Shown here one piece after another: positions 52,548 to 61,613 of a stretch of DNA of 64,000 nucleotides. Each line of letters opens with the position of its first letter. Within the stretch, counting starts at the first letter, position 1. Under the pieces are notes generated by a model. The model made no database searches, had not been told where the DNA came from, and saw only the letters and a list, made by a program, of their open reading frames with translations. Origin of the DNA: an uncultured Saprospiraceae bacterium (GTDB lineage Bacteria; Bacteroidota; Bacteroidia; Chitinophagales; Saprospiraceae). The stretch lies in the NCBI GenBank assembly GCA_937959275.1, contig CALGLU010000079.1:1-64000 (forward strand), read 5' to 3'. A program made the position numbers and the translations under genes.

Positions 52548-55016
52548 ATGAATCAGAAAAATACATTTGTTTTTATCAGACTGGCTATGTTTACCCTCTG
52601 CTTTCTGGTTTTTTCTAGTCAAATCTGTTTTGCAAATTATCAATCTGGAATTCGATTATTTACAGAAGACTTTGATTCGACATGCGAAGACAAGTTAATG
52701 GATGGTGTAAACTTTCGTACGTTTTCAGTGATGGATATTCCACCTGTTATGGCTTACATAAACCATTATGAATGCGACGGCGGATTAGGGACAATTACAA
52801 TTTACGCCACTGAAGGTGATGATTTAACAAATTTAGAAATCAGCCTTGATGGCGGTGTGAGCTTTGTCTCATTAATGCCAGATAATTTCAATAATCTCTT
52901 ATTACTCAATGTCGAAGCTGGCATTTATGAGATTTATGTTCGACTGGCTAATGACAACGACATCAATAATCAAAGATATATTGGATTTTTTGAGCTCTTG
53001 CCAGCTACTGAAGTAGATTTAGATAAAGATGGGTATACCAAATGTGAGGATACAGACGATCGTGATCCTTGTGTACCAGAAGATTGTGATTTGGCCCAAG
53101 GTGTTGGATGTGATTTATCCATTATTAAAAATGACTATGAATGGTGTCATTTTGAAGATTTATTAAACCCACAGCAACTCGCCATTGAAGTGAAGATGGA
53201 AGACATAGAAGGCTATGCTTCTTATGAGTGGAGTAATGGTGATACGACTTCTACTTTGCTTGTAAGCCCAATTAGTGATAGCTATTATCAAGTGAGTGTT
53301 AGTGATCAGTCTGGATGTGTGCTTGCTGATAGTGTCTTTGTGAAGGTTTATTATATTCCGTTTATAGATGCACAAATTATTCATCAAAATTGCAGTGGAG
53401 CCCTAGGATCTATTGTTCTATTCTCACCAATCGGTGAGAGCTTGGATCAACTGCAGTTGTCACTAGATAATGGAGAAACATTCCAAGATCCGACTTTTGA
53501 CAATTTTGGAAATATCATTTTATTTCAATTAGAACTTGGCGAATACGCAATTACAATTCGGCATAAAGAACAGACGCAGTGTGTTAAGGATTTAGGAGTT
53601 TTTGAGGTCGAGGACGAACAATTCTTTGACGAAGATAACGACGGTGTCCTGAGATGTGAAGATGAAAATGATGAAGATGAATGTGTACCCACCGTTTGTG
53701 AAATTTGCGAAGTAGTGAGCTCAGCAGGATTTGAATCAGCAGATGATTCGTGGGCAAGCTTATCCGAAAACGTAGAGTTATCTACAGAAAATCAACGCTC
53801 AGGTGCTAGCTCAGCCAAACTCAGCCTCAATGGTTCATTTATTGAAACAGAAGCCTTAAGTGTTGACAATCAGCGTTCTATCAAAATTGCATTTTCTGTA
53901 TACCCCAGTAATTTAGAGCGTAATGAAGGTTTGGTTTTGTCTATATCTTCAGATGGAGGCAGTACATATACTGTGCTAAACAGTTGGTTGTCTCTAGTCG
54001 ATTTTCACAATGATGAATGGTTCGAATTAAATCACAGAGCAACAATTGATGACGGGATTACTGAATTACAAATTAGACTAAGCCAGTCTTCTTCTGAGTT
54101 CAATGATTTTATGTACATAGACGACGTCACGATTGAGTTTTGTGAAGCAGAGTATTTTGAGTCTAATCAAATCGTATGCGAACTCATTCATTATGACGAC
54201 GTAGATGCCTTCCTTGACTTTTGGAGTTTTGGAGGTGGCGATGCCAATTTATCAACGAATTATTCTCAAAGCGGTCAATTTTCCTATCATCTTAAAAATG
54301 GAAATGGGGCTTCTTCGTCTATCATCTCAAATTCACTATCAACAGATGGAGTTGGCGTTTTATCGGTAGACTTCAGTTATACACCCATTAGTATGGAATT
54401 AAGAGAATTCTTTTCATTAGAACTGTCTTTGGATGGCGGCATTACCTACGGTCGCATACAAAGTTGGGTTTCTGGTGAATTTGAAAATGGAACTTCATAC
54501 ACGGAGACAGTTGTAATTCCTATTAATCGAAGTGCTAATAATCTAAGACTTAGGTTTACCAATTACGGTAATTCTCAATTTGATCATGTCTATCTGGATG
54601 ATATTAAAGTTGAATATTGCGAAGATATTTCTAGACGTACAGATCCTCAGGATGCAGAAGTGGTTATCGAATTTGAAAAAGAAAATTCAACAGCTGAAAA
54701 TCCCGATTTTAATCTAGGCTTCCAATCGATTGACTCTGGATTTGTGAAAGAAACTACTCGACCCAGCTCTATCATCTCTATATATCCTAATCCTACTGCA
54801 GATTATATAAATCTGTCAATGACTGATTTGGAGTCGACTACTGAGCAGTTACATTATCGCTTCACGGACATTGCTGGTCAAACTCATTTAATGGGGCGCC
54901 TACAAAATCAAAATGAGGCTCAAATTGACGTAACAAGTTTGCCATCAGGAACATATATCATTCAGCTATTTGATGAGCATAAGCTTCACATGAATCAAAC
55001 GATGATCAAGATTTAG
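52548..55016 (+). CDS. Secreted repeat protein with T9SS sorting domain
   Basis: 822 residues with a signal peptide (FIRLAMFTLCFLVFSSQICFA). Internally duplicated: two beta modules each following the pattern INHYECDGGLGTITIY... (about 66-150 and 275-365), two calcium-type repeats (DLDKDGYTKCEDTDDRDPC and EDNDGVLRCEDENDEDEC), an Ig-like part (SYEWSNGDTTSTLLVSP) and two jelly-roll-like modules (about 386-540 and 545-700) with VDN/YIDDVTIEFCE and YLDDIKVEYCE endings. It ends in a T9SS type A domain (ISIYPNPTADYINLS ... GTYIIQLFD ... QTMIKI). No enzyme is recognised; surface adhesion or binding is likely. Confidence 0.82.
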   Translation: MNQKNTFVFIRLAMFTLCFLVFSSQICFANYQSGIRLFTEDFDSTCEDKLMDGVNFRTFSVMDIPPVMAYINHYECDGGLGTITIYATEGDDLTNLEISLDGGVSFVSLMPDNFNNLLLLNVEAGIYEIYVRLANDNDINNQRYIGFFELLPATEVDLDKDGYTKCEDTDDRDPCVPEDCDLAQGVGCDLSIIKNDYEWCHFEDLLNPQQLAIEVKMEDIEGYASYEWSNGDTTSTLLVSPISDSYYQVSVSDQSGCVLADSVFVKVYYIPFIDAQIIHQNCSGALGSIVLFSPIGESLDQLQLSLDNGETFQDPTFDNFGNIILFQLELGEYAITIRHKEQTQCVKDLGVFEVEDEQFFDEDNDGVLRCEDENDEDECVPTVCEICEVVSSAGFESADDSWASLSENVELSTENQRSGASSAKLSLNGSFIETEALSVDNQRSIKIAFSVYPSNLERNEGLVLSISSDGGSTYTVLNSWLSLVDFHNDEWFELNHRATIDDGITELQIRLSQSSSEFNDFMYIDDVTIEFCEAEYFESNQIVCELIHYDDVDAFLDFWSFGGGDANLSTNYSQSGQFSYHLKNGNGASSSIISNSLSTDGVGVLSVDFSYTPISMELREFFSLELSLDGGITYGRIQSWVSGEFENGTSYTETVVIPINRSANNLRLRFTNYGNSQFDHVYLDDIKVEYCEDISRRTDPQDAEVVIEFEKENSTAENPDFNLGFQSIDSGFVKETTRPSSIISIYPNPTADYINLSMTDLESTTEQLHYRFTDIAGQTHLMGRLQNQNEAQIDVTSLPSGTYIIQLFDEHKLHMNQTMIKI

Positions 55017-55260
55017 TCATTTTATAGAATCTGTCATCTAATTGTCACTCAAGTCTTAGTAACTGTAGGGTAAGTCACCCTTTGATCGACTATCATTTTA
55101 GCCTATTTTTGAAGTGTATATCGAAGTCTCTTTTAGCATGGAGGCAATCGTTATACAACACCTATTCATAAAACATACAAATTTGCCGTTTCCTTGTAAA
55201 TGGCATCGATAAAAAGATACTCCAACAATCTTGGTTGGACAATCCGTACTATTAATCTCT
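55017..55260. other. Intergenic stretch before ftsK
   Basis: AT-rich. A minus-strand frame (55098-55289, 63 codons) is open but has no recognisable features. Nothing else supported. Confidence 0.35.
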
Positions 55261-55293
55261 AATGCCGCATCATATTCATGATGTGGCATTTTA
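55261..55293 (+). terminator. Terminator-like hairpin between the T9SS gene and ftsK
   Basis: 12-bp stem AATGCCGCATCA / TGATGTGGCATT (one G-U), a 6-base loop and T4 to 55292. It lies 245 bp after the T9SS gene stop and 140 bp before ftsK. A terminator fits best; a leader structure for ftsK is possible. Confidence 0.6.
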
Positions 55294-55432
55294 ACATCAT
55301 ATTGCTAATTTTACATATATATATAAACTTAATAATCAATTAATAATAGGTTATAATATTTCGCTATATTATCAAAAGCTACTATATTCGCACTGTATTA
55401 TTTTCCAAAACCCGATTTTTATTACAGGTCTC

Positions 55433-57919
55433 ATGAGTAAAAAGAAGCTGAAAAGCCGCAAGAAGGGCGCGAACCCTTTAGCAGACCCCCGTCTGCCCAA
55501 AATAGTTGGAATCATCTGTTTATTCCTATCATTTTACGTCCTCGTCGCATTCATTTCCTACATATTTACGTGGAAAGCTGATCAAGACAAAGTTCTAATG
55601 TATTCTTGGAACATCATATTTGAAAGTAATATGACTGTTTCTAATTGGTTAGGCCGTCTAGGTGCCTTTATTTCAAATACGTTTATGTATTGGGGATTTG
55701 GAGTGTCGTCATTCTTATTCATTCCATTATTATGGAAAATGGGTCTCGACCTCATCAGAACAAAATCCATCAAAGAAAGCCTTAGTTTATCAAAGTATAT
55801 CATTCTTATCGTTGCCTTTCTATCGATTGTATTAGAATTTGTATTCCATACATCTCAGTTTACTTGGGGTGGTATTTTTGGAACGAGCACTACGATTTGG
55901 TTGATCAATTTTATTGGTAGAATAGGACTCAGCCTCTTATTGTTCTTTACAACACTCATTTTCTTGACCTGGTATTTCAACCCGAGTTTTGACAAGCTTG
56001 CCTTTGAAATGCCTGCAGGCCCGCAATTTGATTTCAAATTTCCAACGTTTAATACGCGACCCCAAAAGCAGCAGAAAAAACCGTCAGCGAAAGATGATCC
56101 TCATGTGGATGATAATAGCAAGTATTCTGCTCTCAAACCGAATTTTTCCCAGAGAGCCATTCCAAAAACCGACTCAGATGGTAGTCCTCAGGTACTTACA
56201 GATGATACTCAATTAGAGTTTGTCTTGCCTGAGCCCATCTTGGGGAAAAAGTCACCCAAGGCAAAAGTACCCCTAACTCCAGCTAATCTGGAAATGGAAA
56301 TCAGTGGTGCTGACATCAATGTCACAGAAGGTAAAGAGAATACAATAGAGCAAAAAGCGACGCCAGCGCAACCTATACTTGGTGTTGCTGAAGAAAACGC
56401 TAATCACTCTGAGCCTTATGATCCAACTGCGGATCTACAAAACTATAAGTCTCCAAGCATAGACTTGTTAGAAGATTATGATGATCAAAAATATGAAATA
56501 GACAGATCAGAACTAGAGGCTAACAAAGATCAAATCATCGAAACGCTTCTTAATTATAAAATTGAGATCGTAAAAATAAGAGCCACCATTGGACCCACAG
56601 TCACACTCTATGAGATCGTGCCTGCACCTGGTGTCAAAATCAGTAAAATAAAGAATCTAGAAGACGATATCGCTTTAAGTCTTGCTGCTTTAGGGATTAG
56701 AATCATAGCACCAATTCCTGGTAAAGGGACTATCGGTATTGAGGTACCTAATAAAAAACCTCAAATCGTATCACTTAAAGAGGTCTTGAAGTCCGACAAG
56801 TTTACACATGCGAAAATGGACCTGCCCATTGCATTAGGTAAAACCATTTCGAATGAAGTTTTCGTAGCCGATCTAGCAAAGATGCCCCACTTGTTAATTG
56901 CAGGTGCAACAGGTCAAGGAAAATCTGTCGGTATCAATACAGTCTTAATGTCTTTGCTCTACAAGAAACATCCGTCACAAGTCAAGCTTGTATTGGTCGA
57001 TCCTAAAAAGGTCGAATTGTTTCCTTACGCCAGTTTAGCAAAACACTTTTTAGCATACCTGCCCGATGCTGAAGAACCAATTATTACGGAGACACAAAAG
57101 GTCGTTCATACCCTCAACTCCTTGTGTATTGAAATGGATGAACGGTATGATCTATTAAAGAAAGCCAGATCAAGAAATCTTAAAGAGTACAATCAAAAAT
57201 TTGTTGGCCGAAAATTAAATCCAAATAACGGTCATAAGTTCATGCCCTTCATCGTCTTAGTTATTGACGAGTTTGCTGACCTTATTATGACTGCAGGCAA
57301 AGAAGTAGAATTGCCAATAGCTCGATTAGCTCAACTTGCGAGAGCCGTTGGTATACATCTTATCATTGCCACTCAACGGCCATCAGTCAATATTATAACG
57401 GGGACAATTAAAGCGAACTTCCCTGCACGATTAGCCTTTAAAGTCACATCAAAAATTGACTCCAGAACAATTCTCGATGCAGGTGGAGCGGATCAATTAA
57501 TCGGCCGAGGAGATATGCTCTTATCAGTTGGTGGTAATATCGTTAGACTTCAATGTGCATTTGTCGATACACCTGAAGTAGAATCTATTCTGACTCACAT
57601 CTCTGAGCAACAAGGTTATCCTGATGGATTCCATTTGCCAGAATTTATAGATGAAGACAAAGCAATTGCTGGCGAGTTAAAATTGTCAGACTTAGATGAA
57701 CATTTCACCGATGCTGCTCGTTTAACAGTTGCTAATCAATCTGGCTCTACTTCGATGATTCAGCGTAAAATGCAATTAGGTTATAATCGAGCTGGAAGAA
57801 TAATGGACCAGATGGAAGCTCTAGGAATCGTTGGCCCAGCAAGAGGAAGTAAGCCAAGAGAAGTACTATATCATAGTGAAATGGAGTTATTAAACTATCT
57901 AGATCACTTGAAGGGATAA
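55433..57919 (+). CDS. ftsK: DNA translocase FtsK/SpoIIIE
   Basis: 828 residues. Four N-terminal membrane helices (about 20-185), a charged linker (about 190-340), the alpha/beta domain (from DQIIETLLNYKIEIVKIRATIGPTVTLYEIVPAPGVKIS) and the RecA-like motor with Walker A GATGQGKSVG near residue 494 and Walker B FIVLVIDEFADLI. A C-terminal winged-helix gamma domain (STSMIQRKMQLGYNRAGRIMDQMEALGIVGPARGSKPREV) recognises polar DNA repeats. It pumps chromosome DNA at the division septum. Confidence 0.97.
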   Translation: MSKKKLKSRKKGANPLADPRLPKIVGIICLFLSFYVLVAFISYIFTWKADQDKVLMYSWNIIFESNMTVSNWLGRLGAFISNTFMYWGFGVSSFLFIPLLWKMGLDLIRTKSIKESLSLSKYIILIVAFLSIVLEFVFHTSQFTWGGIFGTSTTIWLINFIGRIGLSLLLFFTTLIFLTWYFNPSFDKLAFEMPAGPQFDFKFPTFNTRPQKQQKKPSAKDDPHVDDNSKYSALKPNFSQRAIPKTDSDGSPQVLTDDTQLEFVLPEPILGKKSPKAKVPLTPANLEMEISGADINVTEGKENTIEQKATPAQPILGVAEENANHSEPYDPTADLQNYKSPSIDLLEDYDDQKYEIDRSELEANKDQIIETLLNYKIEIVKIRATIGPTVTLYEIVPAPGVKISKIKNLEDDIALSLAALGIRIIAPIPGKGTIGIEVPNKKPQIVSLKEVLKSDKFTHAKMDLPIALGKTISNEVFVADLAKMPHLLIAGATGQGKSVGINTVLMSLLYKKHPSQVKLVLVDPKKVELFPYASLAKHFLAYLPDAEEPIITETQKVVHTLNSLCIEMDERYDLLKKARSRNLKEYNQKFVGRKLNPNNGHKFMPFIVLVIDEFADLIMTAGKEVELPIARLAQLARAVGIHLIIATQRPSVNIITGTIKANFPARLAFKVTSKIDSRTILDAGGADQLIGRGDMLLSVGGNIVRLQCAFVDTPEVESILTHISEQQGYPDGFHLPEFIDEDKAIAGELKLSDLDEHFTDAARLTVANQSGSTSMIQRKMQLGYNRAGRIMDQMEALGIVGPARGSKPREVLYHSEMELLNYLDHLKG

Positions 57920-57944
57920 GGGACATAGACAAAGCCAAATTTTT

Positions 57945-57981
57945 AAGCACAATGGATTCACGTCTGTTGTGCTTTTTTTTT
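57945..57981 (+). terminator. Terminator of ftsK
   Basis: Stem AAGCACAA / TTGTGCTT (57945-57952, 57967-57974) followed by a run of T to 57981, just after the ftsK stop. Confidence 0.85.
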
Positions 57982-58126
57982 GTGCCATCTTTTAGTAACT
58001 AAAAAGATGTTAAAGGGACTACTAAGCTCGACCAAAGAGAGAGATTAGTAAGCCCGTATTTAATGCGGAGAACTCGCCGAATGAAATCTCTTTCTTTCTG
58101 AATTCTAAGGATAGACTGGATTTACC

Positions 58127-59377
58127 CTAAAACCCTCTTTTGTTTGAGCCTTTAAATATCGGCAGACCAAATACCAGTTTTTTCAATGTCGCTGAAAGAT
58201 TATGTCCAAGCACTGAATAAGGACTCAATGTTGGTTTTGGATTTTTTCCCTCTCCCAGTCTTCGGATATGAATTTCATGCCACATTGTATCTACAAACCC
58301 ACTCGTATCTAACATCTTAATCCCTGTTTTTGGTGTTGGCACATTAAGCTGTATGAGACTACCGTCAAAAATCCGATTTGGTAAATCTGGGTGCAATGTA
58401 AATGGGCGAGCAATTCCCACAACATCCAATTCTCCTTCTGCTATTGCCCTTTCCATTGTAGCTACTGTTCTGAAGCCACCAGTTAACATTAACGGTGTTC
58501 TCAATAATTTGCGCACTTTTTTCACATAATCAAGAAAATAAACTTCCCTTTCTTCGGTACTTTTTCTCTGGACAGCCCCCATCATCGCTGGTCGTTCATA
58601 CGTACCACCACTGATTTCTATTAAGTCCATTCCATTATCTCCTAACAGTTGTACCACTTCCATGGACTCTTCCTCTGTAAAACCACCTCTCTGAAAATCA
58701 GCAGAATTGATTTTGATACCAATAGGAAATCGATCGCCAACTTTGGCGCGAATATTCTTGTAGACCTCCAAAACAAACCGTGCCCTATTCTCCAAGTTTC
58801 CGCCCCATTGGTCTTGTCGCTGATTGACCAGCGGGGATAAGAATTGACTAACTAGATAACCATGTGCACCATGTATCTGCACGCCAGTAAATCCAGCTTC
58901 TTTCAAAATCGCAGCAGTGTTCCCAAAACGATCAATGATATCTAAAATTTCTGTTTCTTTTAATGCTCTAGGTTGTTTAAACATTTTTGACATTCCCTTG
59001 ACATTTGTCATAATCGCAGATGGAGCCACCACTTCCTTATTTATAGCCCCAATAGCTTGGCGTCCAGGATGATTGATTTGCGGCCAAAGATGAGCTCCTG
59101 TATTTTTGACAATACCTGCCCATTGTTGTAACAATTCAAAATCAGCTTTATCCTCTACAATCACATTACCAGGCTCTCCAAGTGCTTTTCCATCTACCAT
59201 GATATTACCTGTTAGCAATAAACCTGAACCTCCATCCACCCAGCGTTGGTACGCATGAATGATGGCTTTTGTAGGGCCATGATGCCTTGGTGACATATTC
59301 TCACTCATAGCGGATTTCGCAATACGATTTTGCAGTGTCACTCCGCAGGGCAGAATAAGTTCGGTTTGTAAATTCAT
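58127..59377 (-). CDS. Old yellow enzyme-family NADH:flavin oxidoreductase
   Basis: 416 residues with an FMN-binding TIM barrel: LPCGVTLQNRIAKSAMSENM, WPQINHPGRQA, GFTGVQIHGAHGYLVSQFLSP, NQRQDQWGGNLENRARFVLEV, and ISGGTYERP. These are hallmarks of 2,4-dienoyl-CoA reductase/OYE-like flavoproteins, without the extra FeS and NADPH domains of FadH. It reduces activated double bonds; substrate unknown. It is 46 bp downstream of cysM in the same direction. Confidence 0.9.
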   Translation of the reverse strand: MNLQTELILPCGVTLQNRIAKSAMSENMSPRHHGPTKAIIHAYQRWVDGGSGLLLTGNIMVDGKALGEPGNVIVEDKADFELLQQWAGIVKNTGAHLWPQINHPGRQAIGAINKEVVAPSAIMTNVKGMSKMFKQPRALKETEILDIIDRFGNTAAILKEAGFTGVQIHGAHGYLVSQFLSPLVNQRQDQWGGNLENRARFVLEVYKNIRAKVGDRFPIGIKINSADFQRGGFTEEESMEVVQLLGDNGMDLIEISGGTYERPAMMGAVQRKSTEEREVYFLDYVKKVRKLLRTPLMLTGGFRTVATMERAIAEGELDVVGIARPFTLHPDLPNRIFDGSLIQLNVPTPKTGIKMLDTSGFVDTMWHEIHIRRLGEGKNPKPTLSPYSVLGHNLSATLKKLVFGLPIFKGSNKRGF

Positions 59378-59423
59378 ATCGAAGTGATTTAATAGTGAAT
59401 GGTCTTTGCTTCAGAGCACAAGC

Positions 59424-60302
59424 TTATTCAAATAATGGCGTGCTCAAATAACGGTCTCCTCTATCACAGACGATAAACACAATCACACCACTTTCCAATT
59501 CTTCGCTCAACTTGATAGCAGAATGACAAGACCCACCACTACTCATACCCGACAGGATACCTTCTTCTTTCGCTAAGCGTCTTGCCATGATTGTTGCCTC
59601 ATCAGTACTTACATCAATAATACGATCTACCCGATGTGGCTCAAAAAACTTTGGCAAAAACTCTGGAGACCACCTCCGTATGCCAGGGATCCGCGAGCCA
59701 TCCTGCGGTTGGGCTCCAACAATTTGCACCTTGGGATTTTGTTCTTTAAGATATCTAGAGGTCCCCATGATAGTACCAGTGGTTCCCATTGCAGAAACAA
59801 AATGCGTGACCTGCTGTTGGGTATCTCTCCATATTTCGGGGCCTGTCGTCTTATAATGCTGCCCAGGGTTATCAATATTTGCGAATTGATTAAGCATATA
59901 ATAATCACCTGATTCATGCATCTCCTCTGCAAGTTCTCTTGAATATTCAATCGTTTTCTCACCTGGTGTTAAGATGACATTGGCACCATATGCTTTCATG
60001 GTTAGTACTCGCTCCTTAGTGGCTGTCTCAGGCATAATGAGTGTAATATGAAGTCCACTGATTTGCGCAATCATAGCCAATGCTATTCCCGTATTACCAC
60101 TTGTCGCTTCTACTAGATGATCTCCTCGCTTTATATCTCCTCGATTGAGAGCCTGTGATATCATACCATACGCTGCACGGTCTTTTACACTTCCGCCTGG
60201 ATTATTCCCTTCTAGTTTACCATAAATAGTGACAGCATCATTCGTCGGAATACTATTGAGCTTAACTAATGGGGTATTTCCAATGAGTTCAAAAAGGTTC
60301 AT
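59424..60302 (-). CDS. cysM: Cysteine synthase B (O-acetylserine sulfhydrylase)
   Basis: 292 residues. PLP site GNNPGGSVKDRAAYGMI with the Schiff-base Lys, substrate loop EATSGNTGIALAM, phosphate loop GTTGTIMGTSRYL, and the RIPGIRRWSPEFLP motif, which is closer to CysM than CysK. It makes cysteine from O-acetylserine and sulfide or thiosulfate. It follows cysE by 14 bp, the enzyme that provides its substrate. CysM-type enzymes accept thiosulfate, a product of the CstB-type enzyme at the start of the window. Confidence 0.95.
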   Translation of the reverse strand: MNLFELIGNTPLVKLNSIPTNDAVTIYGKLEGNNPGGSVKDRAAYGMISQALNRGDIKRGDHLVEATSGNTGIALAMIAQISGLHITLIMPETATKERVLTMKAYGANVILTPGEKTIEYSRELAEEMHESGDYYMLNQFANIDNPGQHYKTTGPEIWRDTQQQVTHFVSAMGTTGTIMGTSRYLKEQNPKVQIVGAQPQDGSRIPGIRRWSPEFLPKFFEPHRVDRIIDVSTDEATIMARRLAKEEGILSGMSSGGSCHSAIKLSEELESGVIVFIVCDRGDRYLSTPLFE

Positions 60303-60316
60303 AGGGTATATGGGTT

Positions 60317-61156
60317 CTATTTAGCAAAATCTTTAAAGACAAAAGTATCAATCTCTTTCCCGCCATCTGTATTCATGCGTGCCTGATAATACAATTTTGA
60401 TTCTTCCGGTATTGATTTAGTCAACCAGACATTGCCTCCAATCACACTACCTTTTCCCACAATCGTACTGCCTCCTAAAATAGTCGCTCCTGCATAGACA
60501 ACACAATCATCTTGTAATGTCGGATGACGTTTGTTATTCGCATCCTTTTTTCTAACACTCAATGCACCCAGCGTGACTCCTTGATACAGCTTGACCCGAC
60601 GACCAATCGTAGCTGTTTCACCAATAACGACGCCTGTCCCGTGATCAATACAAAAAGACTCGCCTATAATCGCACCCGGATGTATATCGATCCCTGTTTT
60701 ACTATGTGCATATTCGGTAATGATCCGTGGTAAATCAGAAACCCCCATAAGTTGGAGTTCATGTGCAATGCGATAAGCAGCAATAGCATAAAAGCCTGGA
60801 TAACTTCGAATGACTTCTTTTTTACTATTGGCAGCTGGATCACCTTCATATATGGCTTCAATATCTTTTCGAAGCAAGGTATTGACAACAGGTAATCGAT
60901 CGAAGAAACCATCTGCGATTTGATTGACACCTGATCTGTCTTCGATGTCATTTTTTAACAAAAGTTGGACGAGTTCTAATTTACTTTGTTGTATTGCCAC
61001 TCTTATTTCTGCCGAAGTCGTTAGAAACTCATTCGAATAATCACAAAATAACAGTCCTATTAAACCTTTAAAAAACCCTGCAACTTCGGAGGGCTTTGGA
61101 CATCTCGTTTTTGTCTTATGCTCTATAAGCAAGTCCTGAATAAACTCTTCATTCAT
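60317..61156 (-). CDS. cysE: Serine O-acetyltransferase
   Basis: 279 residues. N-terminal helical SATase domain (VNQIADGFFDRLPVVNTLLRKDIEAIYEGDPAA, AIAAYRIAHELQLMG) and left-handed beta helix (GIDIHPGAIIGESFCIDHGTGVVIGETATIGRRVKLYQGVTLGA) with the catalytic Asp/His pair. The C-terminus after the helix is short and lacks the usual terminal Ile that binds CysK, fitting a partner of CysM type. First gene of the cysE-cysM-OYE operon. Confidence 0.95.
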   Translation of the reverse strand: MNEEFIQDLLIEHKTKTRCPKPSEVAGFFKGLIGLLFCDYSNEFLTTSAEIRVAIQQSKLELVQLLLKNDIEDRSGVNQIADGFFDRLPVVNTLLRKDIEAIYEGDPAANSKKEVIRSYPGFYAIAAYRIAHELQLMGVSDLPRIITEYAHSKTGIDIHPGAIIGESFCIDHGTGVVIGETATIGRRVKLYQGVTLGALSVRKKDANNKRHPTLQDDCVVYAGATILGGSTIVGKGSVIGGNVWLTKSIPEESKLYYQARMNTDGGKEIDTFVFKDFAK

Positions 61157-61613
61157 AGTGTAAAAATAATCTTCTTATTCATAAGTATACTTAAATTTTC
61201 GATTATTGAATATATCTATTAGTTAGAATAATCAGCAATCGATCTTTACGTCCTTTGATTTGCTTAAAACCTACAAAAACACTTCATTTATGAATTATGT
61301 AGACAATTTGATATATGAAAAATTGCATAGTTGTAGTTTTGTAGGTCATGTGATACATTTGTGTAGAGAGCAACAAGCTAATCCTTGCCTTAACTTTGAA
61401 TTGTGATTTGAAGGTATTCTGTCACATATTGCAAGTGCCCATTTTTACAGTATTGCAGTTTAAAATAAGTAGAAAATCGAATAGCTAAATTCTATTCCTC
61501 AATATTGAAGTACTGACAAACTTTAATATAATCATGAGTTGATTCTCTACCTGTTTTTAGTTCAGATATTCATCTGAAGCGGTACACACCTATTTTATTA
61601 ATCTAAATATCTA
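61157..61613. other. Divergent spacer between cysE and the last secreted gene
   Basis: 457 bp, AT-rich, with no gene. It contains the promoter candidate at 61331-61361 for the plus strand. No exact -7 box for cysE was found. Confidence 0.4.
61331..61361 (+). promoter_or_regulatory. Candidate promoter TTG-N20-TACATTTG
   Basis: TTG at 61331-61333, a 20-bp spacer and TACATTTG at 61354-61361 match the Bacteroidota -33/-7 pattern. It would produce a leader of about 245 nt for the gene starting at 61614. Confidence 0.4.

Noticed and set aside
55098..55289. 63-codon minus-strand frame before ftsK
   Set aside because: No recognised motif, signal or promoter, and its start lies in the terminator-like hairpin. 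It could be real but I cannot support it.
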